This document shows positions 14,726-18,958 of a stretch of DNA of 18,958 bases, one piece after another. The translations under genes and the position numbers were made by a program. The stretch is from Pseudomonadota bacterium (GTDB lineage Bacteria; Pseudomonadota; Alphaproteobacteria; Acetobacterales; Acetobacteraceae): positions 1 to 18,958 of the forward strand of contig JAKAZX010000027.1 in NCBI GenBank assembly GCA_021826485.1, written 5' to 3'. The notes under the pieces were generated by a model that was given only the letters and a program-made list of their open reading frames with translations, searched no databases and had not been told where the DNA came from. Within the stretch, counting starts at the first letter, position 1. Every line of letters begins with the position of its first letter.

Positions 14726-16618
14726 ATGCCCGCCCGCATCATCGAGACGAACACCACCCCATTCGACGCCAGCATCCAGATCGACCCGATCTCGCTCGAC
14801 ATCGTCGAGAACGCGCTGCGCAACGCCCGCAAGGAAATGGACGCGGTGCTGTTCCGCACCGCCATGTCCCCCGGAATCCGCGAACAGCACGACGCCTTCC
14901 CCATGATTGCCAACCAGGAAGGCAAGATGGTGGTCGGCCAGTTCGGCAGCTTCATCTGGGGATTCCTGCAGGGCTATCACGGCACGATCGAGGAAGGGGA
15001 CATCTTCCTGACGAACGATCCGTACTCGGTCTCGGGCGCGATCAGCCATCTGAACGACTGGCTGACGCTGATGCCGATCTTCCGCGACGGCCGGCTGGTG
15101 GCATGGGCGGCAATGTTCGGCCACATGACCGACGTGGGCGGCAAGGTTCCCGGCTCCCTGCCGACCGATGCAGCGATGATCTACGAGGAAGGCATCCAGA
15201 TTCCGCCGGTGAAGATCTACCGCCGCGGCGAGTTGCAGAAGGAGATTCTGGATCTGCTGATCCACAACTGCCGCCTGCCGGAATGGAACCGCGCCGATTT
15301 CTTCGCCATCGTCGCGGCGCTGCGGCTGGCCGAGCGGCGCGTGTTCGAGATCTGCGACCGCTTCGGCGAGGATCGCTTCGTCGCCGCCATGCGGGAAATG
15401 CTCGATCGCAACAAGCGGGCGATGAGCACCATCATGCAGATGGTGATTCCCGAAAAGAAGCAGTATTTCGAGGATTACGTCGATGACGACGGCACCGGAC
15501 ACGGGCCGTACAAGATCGCCTGCTCGCTGTGGCGCGAAGGCGATCACGTCACCTTCGACTTCACAGGCACCGACCCGCAATCGTCCAGCTCCATCAACTT
15601 CTACTTGAACGAAGAGATGTTCAAGATGTTCGTTGGGGCCATCTTCATCAACATCTTCGATCCGCAGATCCTGTTCAACGACGGGTTCTACGACCTGTTC
15701 ACCGTCATCATCCCGCAGGGCTGTCTGCTCAAGCCCCGCAAGCCGGCCGCGTTGTCCACGCGGACGCACATGCTGGCACGCATCTTCGACATCATGGGCG
15801 GCCTGCTCGGCCAGGGCGCGCCGGAGGCGCTGAATGCGGCCGGCTTCTCCGACAGCCCGCACCTGATGTATTCCGGCTTCGACGGCAAGGGCGAATGGTA
15901 TCAGTTGTTCCAGATCGGCTTCGGCGGCATTCCCGGCCGCCCCGCCGGCGACGGGCCGGACGGACATTCGCTGTGGCCGGAATTCATGAACGTGCCGAAC
16001 GAGTTCCTGGAAAGCTATTTCCCGCTGCGCATCGTGCACTACGAGACCATTCCCGATTCGGGCGGACCCGGCCTGCATCGCGGCGGCAACGGCATCTCGA
16101 TGGGCTACATGTTCTTGGAAGCAGGGCAGATCTCCATCCATGACTGCCGCTGGCTGACGCATCCCTGGGGCGTCAATGGCGGGCTGCCGGCAGCGCGGTC
16201 GTCGAAGCTGATGGTGCGCGCCGACGGCACGCAGGAAATCCTGCCGTCCAAATGCGACCGCATCCCGGTGTCGCCGGGCGACGTGCTGCACTTCAACACC
16301 TGGGGTGGCGGCGGCTGGGGCGATCCGCTGAAGCGGTCGGCGGAGCTGGTGGCGCAGGATGTCGCCCGCGGCCTGGTCACCGCGGCGGGCGCGCGCCGCT
16401 ACGGTGTCGTCGCGGATGCCGAAGGCGTGCTCGACAACGCGGCGACCGAGGCGCTGCGCACCCGCATGGCCGCCGAGCGCGGTCCGGTGCAACTGTTCGA
16501 CCGCGGCGGTACGCTCGAGGAACTCAAGGCGCGCTGCAAGCAGGACACCGGGCTGGAACCGCCCGCGCCGCCGCGCTTTCATGCCTGGCCGATGCAGCGA
16601 CGGCAGAGCGCCGCCTGA
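14726..16618 (+). CDS. hyuB: Hydantoinase/oxoprolinase subunit B (HyuB)
   Basis: This 630-aa protein is the catalytic partner of HyuA. The typical opening IDPISLDIVENALRNARKEMDAVLFRTAMSPGIREQHD (19-56) is followed by GDIFLTNDPY (91-100), SHLNDW (107-112) and FGHMTDVGGKVPGS (131-144). H108/D111 and H133/D136 correspond to the two H-x-x-D motifs expected to hold a metal. The glycine-rich SGGPGLHRGGNGI and WGGGGWGDPL blocks near the C-terminal third are family hallmarks. The final roughly 80 residues (ARRYGVVAD and beyond) are an alpha-helical, charged tail found in many HyuB proteins. AGGAG precedes the ATG by about 10 bases. Of the known relatives listed for HyuA, none can be chosen as the exact substrate from sequence. 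Confidence 0.93.
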   Translation: MPARIIETNTTPFDASIQIDPISLDIVENALRNARKEMDAVLFRTAMSPGIREQHDAFPMIANQEGKMVVGQFGSFIWGFLQGYHGTIEEGDIFLTNDPYSVSGAISHLNDWLTLMPIFRDGRLVAWAAMFGHMTDVGGKVPGSLPTDAAMIYEEGIQIPPVKIYRRGELQKEILDLLIHNCRLPEWNRADFFAIVAALRLAERRVFEICDRFGEDRFVAAMREMLDRNKRAMSTIMQMVIPEKKQYFEDYVDDDGTGHGPYKIACSLWREGDHVTFDFTGTDPQSSSSINFYLNEEMFKMFVGAIFINIFDPQILFNDGFYDLFTVIIPQGCLLKPRKPAALSTRTHMLARIFDIMGGLLGQGAPEALNAAGFSDSPHLMYSGFDGKGEWYQLFQIGFGGIPGRPAGDGPDGHSLWPEFMNVPNEFLESYFPLRIVHYETIPDSGGPGLHRGGNGISMGYMFLEAGQISIHDCRWLTHPWGVNGGLPAARSSKLMVRADGTQEILPSKCDRIPVSPGDVLHFNTWGGGGWGDPLKRSAELVAQDVARGLVTAAGARRYGVVADAEGVLDNAATEALRTRMAAERGPVQLFDRGGTLEELKARCKQDTGLEPPAPPRFHAWPMQRRQSAA

Positions 16619-16633
16619 ACAGGGAGACACGCC

Positions 16634-17266
16634 TTGGCAGATGACCTCGACGCCAATTACGCCCGGGCCGGCTATCACCATCGGCTCGGCTTCGGGCGGC
16701 GGCCTGCGCTGATCCTGATCGATTTCGTGCAGGCCTATTACGAACCGGGGTCGCCGCTGTACGCGGGGGTGGAGGATTGCCTTGCCTCCGCCCTGCGTGT
16801 GCTGGAGGTGGCGCGCAGGATCGGCATCCTGCGCGTCTTCACCAATGTCGTCTATCGGCCGGGCGGCATCGACGGCGGCGTGTTCTATCGCAAGGTACCG
16901 GCGCTGGCCTGCATGCAGGCGGGCAATCCGCTGGGCGCGTGGCCGCGCGGGGTGGCGCCGCGCGCGGACGAGCTGGTGATCTCCAAGCAATATCCGTCGG
17001 CCTTCTTCGGCACGTCGCTGGCGGCCACCCTGACGGCGAGCGGCATCGACACGCTGCTGATCACCGGCATCACCACCAGCGGCTGCGTGCGCGCGACCTG
17101 CGTCGATACCGTCAGCCACGGCTTCATCCCGATCGTGGTGCGCGATGCGGTGGGCGACCGCGCACCGGGACCGCATGAGGCCAATCTCTACGACATGAAC
17201 GCCAAATACGCCGACGTCATCAGCGAGGCCGAGGCCGTGGCAGCACTGGAGGAATTCGCGCGATGA
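16634..17266 (+). CDS. Isochorismatase-family amidohydrolase resembling N-carbamoylsarcosine amidase (second copy)
   Basis: This 210-aa hydrolase has the catalytic triad D30 (LILIDF), K118 (ISKQYPSAFFGT) and nucleophile C151 (TTSGCVR). Its N terminus (NYARAGYHHRLGFGRRPALILIDFVQAYYEP) and the HEANLYDMNAKYADV end closely follow the N-carbamoylsarcosine amidohydrolase pattern, as I recall it. The start is TTG at 16634 with AGGGAG about seven bases upstream; the nearby ATG (16641) is out of frame. It follows hyuB by 15 bases and overlaps the next gene (ATGA). HyuAB followed by such an enzyme is the order of steps in N-methylhydantoin breakdown (ring opening, then removal of the carbamoyl group), but maleamate-type amides are an equal alternative. 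Confidence 0.92.
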   Translation: MADDLDANYARAGYHHRLGFGRRPALILIDFVQAYYEPGSPLYAGVEDCLASALRVLEVARRIGILRVFTNVVYRPGGIDGGVFYRKVPALACMQAGNPLGAWPRGVAPRADELVISKQYPSAFFGTSLAATLTASGIDTLLITGITTSGCVRATCVDTVSHGFIPIVVRDAVGDRAPGPHEANLYDMNAKYADVISEAEAVAALEEFAR

Positions 17267-18123
17267 AGTCACTGCGGCCGTTGCTGCGCCGGGGCGAGCT
17301 GCTTGTCGCGCCGGGCATATTCGACATGATCTCGGCGCGCGTCGCCGACCGGCTGGGATTCGCCGCGCTGTACATGACGGGTTACGGCACCGTCGCCTCC
17401 TCCCTCGGCCTGCCGGATGCCGGGCTTGCCAGCTATACCGAGATGGTTTCGCGCGTCACCGCGATCGCCGGCGGCACCGCGACGCCGGTGATCGCGGATG
17501 CCGATACCGGTTTCGGCGGCCTGCTCAATGTCGAGCGGACCGTGCGCGGCTATGAGGCGGCCGGGGCGGTTGCGATCCAGATCGAGGATCAGGTGTTTCC
17601 GAAGAAGTGCGGCCACACGCCGGGGCGGCAGGTGATCCCGGCGGAGGACATGGCGCGCAAGATCCGCGTCGCCCGCGAGTCGCGCAACTCGGCCGATTTC
17701 CTGATCATCGCGCGCACCGATGCACGGACCACCCACGGCATCGACGAAGCGCTGCGCCGTGCGGACACCTACGCGCGCGCCGGCGCCGACATCCTGTTCG
17801 TCGAAAGCCCCGAGTCAGAGGAGGAGATGCGGCGCATCTGCGCCGGCTTCGATCTGCCGTGTCTGGCCAACATGGTGGAAGGCGGACGCACGCCGGTGCT
17901 GTCGCGCGCCGCGCTGATCGAGATCGGCTATCAGATCGCGATCTTCCCCGCCACCGGCTTCCTCGCCACCGCTGCCGCGCTGACCAAGGTGTACGGGGCG
18001 CTGCGCAAGCACGGCTCCAGCGCCGGGCAGTCGCTCGACCTGTTCGAGTTTGCCGAGATGAACCGGCTGATGGGCTTCGAACAGGTCTGGCAGTTCGAGC
18101 GCGACCACGCGGAATCCGCATAG
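17263..18123 (+). CDS. Isocitrate lyase/PEP mutase family C-C lyase (2-methylisocitrate or 2,3-dimethylmalate lyase-like)
   Basis: This 286-aa TIM-barrel enzyme has the lyase gating loop PKKCGHTPGR (113-122); PEP mutases lack this Lys-Lys-Cys-Gly-His. Other expected residues are visible: YMTGYGTVASSLGLPD (37-52), the metal-binding IADADTGFGG (77-86) with D79 and D81, and QIEDQ (106-110). IARTDAR follows near residue 150. The closest activities are 2-methylisocitrate lyase PrpB, 2,3-dimethylmalate lyase and oxaloacetate hydrolase/decarboxylase types, which cleave a 2-hydroxy diacid to pyruvate (or another 2-oxo acid) plus a carboxylate. The ATG overlaps the amidase stop by four bases and has GGAGGA about nine bases upstream. 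With a LeuC-type hydratase next, it likely cleaves the hydrated product. Confidence 0.92.
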   Translation: MKSLRPLLRRGELLVAPGIFDMISARVADRLGFAALYMTGYGTVASSLGLPDAGLASYTEMVSRVTAIAGGTATPVIADADTGFGGLLNVERTVRGYEAAGAVAIQIEDQVFPKKCGHTPGRQVIPAEDMARKIRVARESRNSADFLIIARTDARTTHGIDEALRRADTYARAGADILFVESPESEEEMRRICAGFDLPCLANMVEGGRTPVLSRAALIEIGYQIAIFPATGFLATAAALTKVYGALRKHGSSAGQSLDLFEFAEMNRLMGFEQVWQFERDHAESA

Positions 18124-18148
18124 CAACGCTGAAACGAGGGGCAGGCGC

Positions 18149-18958
18149 GTGGCCGGCAAGACGCTGTACGAAAAGATCTGGTCCAGCCACGTCGTCAAGC
18201 AGGACGATGACGGATCGTGCCTGCTCTACATCGACCGGCACCTGTTGCAGGAAGTCTCCAGCCCGCAGGCATTCGCCGGTCTGGCGGCGCGCGGCCGGCG
18301 CGTGCGGCGGCCGGACGCGCATCTCGCGGTGGCCGATCATGCGGTGCCGACCACCGGGCGGGACCGTCCGCTGCCGGACGGGCTGGCGGCGCGGCAGGTC
18401 GCGCGGCTGGAACAGAATGCCACGCAGTTCGGCATTCCCTATGTGCCGCTGCACGATGTGCGGCACGGCATCGTGCATGTCATCGGGCCGGAACTCGGCT
18501 TCACGCAGCCCGGCACCACGCTGGTCTGCGGCGACAGCCATACCTGCACGCATGGCGCGCTCGGTGCCGTCGCGTTCGGCATCGGCAGCAGCGAGTGCGA
18601 GATGGTGCTCGCCACGCAATGCCTGCGCCAGCGCCCGCAACGGCCGATGCGCGTGGTGCTGGAGGGTGCGCCCGGCCGCGGCGTCGCCGTCAAGGATATC
18701 GTGCTGGCGCTGATCGCGCGCATCGGCATCGGCGGCGCCAGCGGACATGCGGTGGAATTCGCCGGGGATACGGTGCGCGCTCTGCCGATGGATGCGCGCA
18801 TGACGCTGTGCAACATGACGATCGAGGCCGGCGCGCGCATCGGCATGATCGCGCCCGACGACACCACCTTCGCCTATCTGGCAGGCCGGCCGATGGCGCC
18901 GCGCGGCGCCATGTGGGAGCGCGCGCTGCAATACTGGCAGACTTTGCCGAGCGACGCG
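18149..18958 (+). CDS. LeuC-type hydratase large subunit (3-isopropylmalate dehydratase-like), cut by window end
   Basis: The first 270 codons are present with no stop before the window ends; LeuC is about 466 aa, so roughly 58 percent is visible. It starts at GTG 18149 after a GAGGGG-like site, 25 bases from the lyase stop. The opening AGKTLYEKIWSSHVV and LLYIDRHLLQEVSSPQAF (25-42) are the proteobacterial LeuC hallmarks. VCGDSHTCTHGALGAVAFGIGSSE (126-149) is the aconitase-family block, and MTLCNMTIEAGAR (218-230) also matches; the iron-sulphur cysteines expected later (CTNS and CSMC) lie outside. Such subunits hydrate unsaturated diacids with a LeuD partner, which should follow. In this operon the role may be catabolic (methylated maleate or aconitate type) rather than leucine synthesis. 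It is named by family, so no symbol is given. Confidence 0.9.
   Translation, partial: MAGKTLYEKIWSSHVVKQDDDGSCLLYIDRHLLQEVSSPQAFAGLAARGRRVRRPDAHLAVADHAVPTTGRDRPLPDGLAARQVARLEQNATQFGIPYVPLHDVRHGIVHVIGPELGFTQPGTTLVCGDSHTCTHGALGAVAFGIGSSECEMVLATQCLRQRPQRPMRVVLEGAPGRGVAVKDIVLALIARIGIGGASGHAVEFAGDTVRALPMDARMTLCNMTIEAGARIGMIAPDDTTFAYLAGRPMAPRGAMWERALQYWQTLPSDA

Noticed and set aside
12627..16618. Reading hyuA/hyuB as an acetone or acetophenone carboxylase
   Set aside because: No gamma or biotin-type subunit and no ketone-related gene is nearby; the following amidase favours a hydrolase, although sequence alone cannot exclude carboxylation.
14645..17272. An 875-codon minus-strand frame opposite hyuB and the amidase
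   Set aside because: It has the same composition artefact; the plus-strand proteins have catalytic motifs and ribosome sites.
17263..18123. Phosphoenolpyruvate mutase or phosphonate synthesis role for the lyase-family gene
   Set aside because: The gating loop is the lyase type KKCGH, not the mutase type, and no phosphonate gene is present.

Overview
The window is gene-dense, very GC-rich DNA. Gene content, many GTG/TTG starts and tightly packed operons suggest an alphaproteobacterium, possibly of the Acetobacteraceae/Rhodospirillales type. That assignment is inference, since there is no rRNA or other marker gene here. I see no tRNA, rRNA, CRISPR array, insertion sequence or phage gene. The region is accessory catabolism built around two complete ABC importers.

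Left half (minus strand, read from about 6.8 kb down to 1): one operon encodes an isochorismatase-family cysteine amidohydrolase, a LivK-type periplasmic binding protein, a full branched-chain-amino-acid-type (HAAT) importer LivH-LivM-LivG-LivF, an MmgE/PrpD-family protein, and the first 44 codons of an FAD-dependent oxidoreductase that leaves the window. Neighbouring genes are 1-25 bases apart or overlap.

Centre (6.7-8.9 kb): two regulators face each other. A GntR/FCD regulator diverges from the left operon, and a LacI-family regulator diverges from the right operon. Their stop codons share one CTAG. Each divergent gap holds an inverted repeat that could be an operator: 6777-6787 on the GntR side, and a perfect 14-bp palindrome at 8806-8819 on the LacI side.

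Right half (plus strand, 8.87 kb to the end): one operon encodes a sugar-type (CUT2/RbsB-RbsA-RbsC) importer, then HyuA and HyuB (ATP-dependent hydantoinase/oxoprolinase subunits), a second isochorismatase-family amidohydrolase resembling N-carbamoylsarcosine amidase, a PEP-mutase/isocitrate-lyase-family C-C lyase with the KKCGH loop, and a LeuC-type hydratase large subunit cut by the window end.

The right operon reads like a pathway in gene order: import, ATP-driven opening of a cyclic amide/imide/ureide ring, release of ammonia from the open-chain amide or carbamoyl product, hydration of an unsaturated diacid, and lyase cleavage to small 2-oxo and carboxylic acids. The left operon supplies a second importer, a paralogous amidohydrolase, a PrpD-like protein and a flavoprotein that may act on the same or a related compound. 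The substrate cannot be read from the sequence. N-methylhydantoin-like ureides and alkylated cyclic imides (maleimides) are the candidates I consider most testable.
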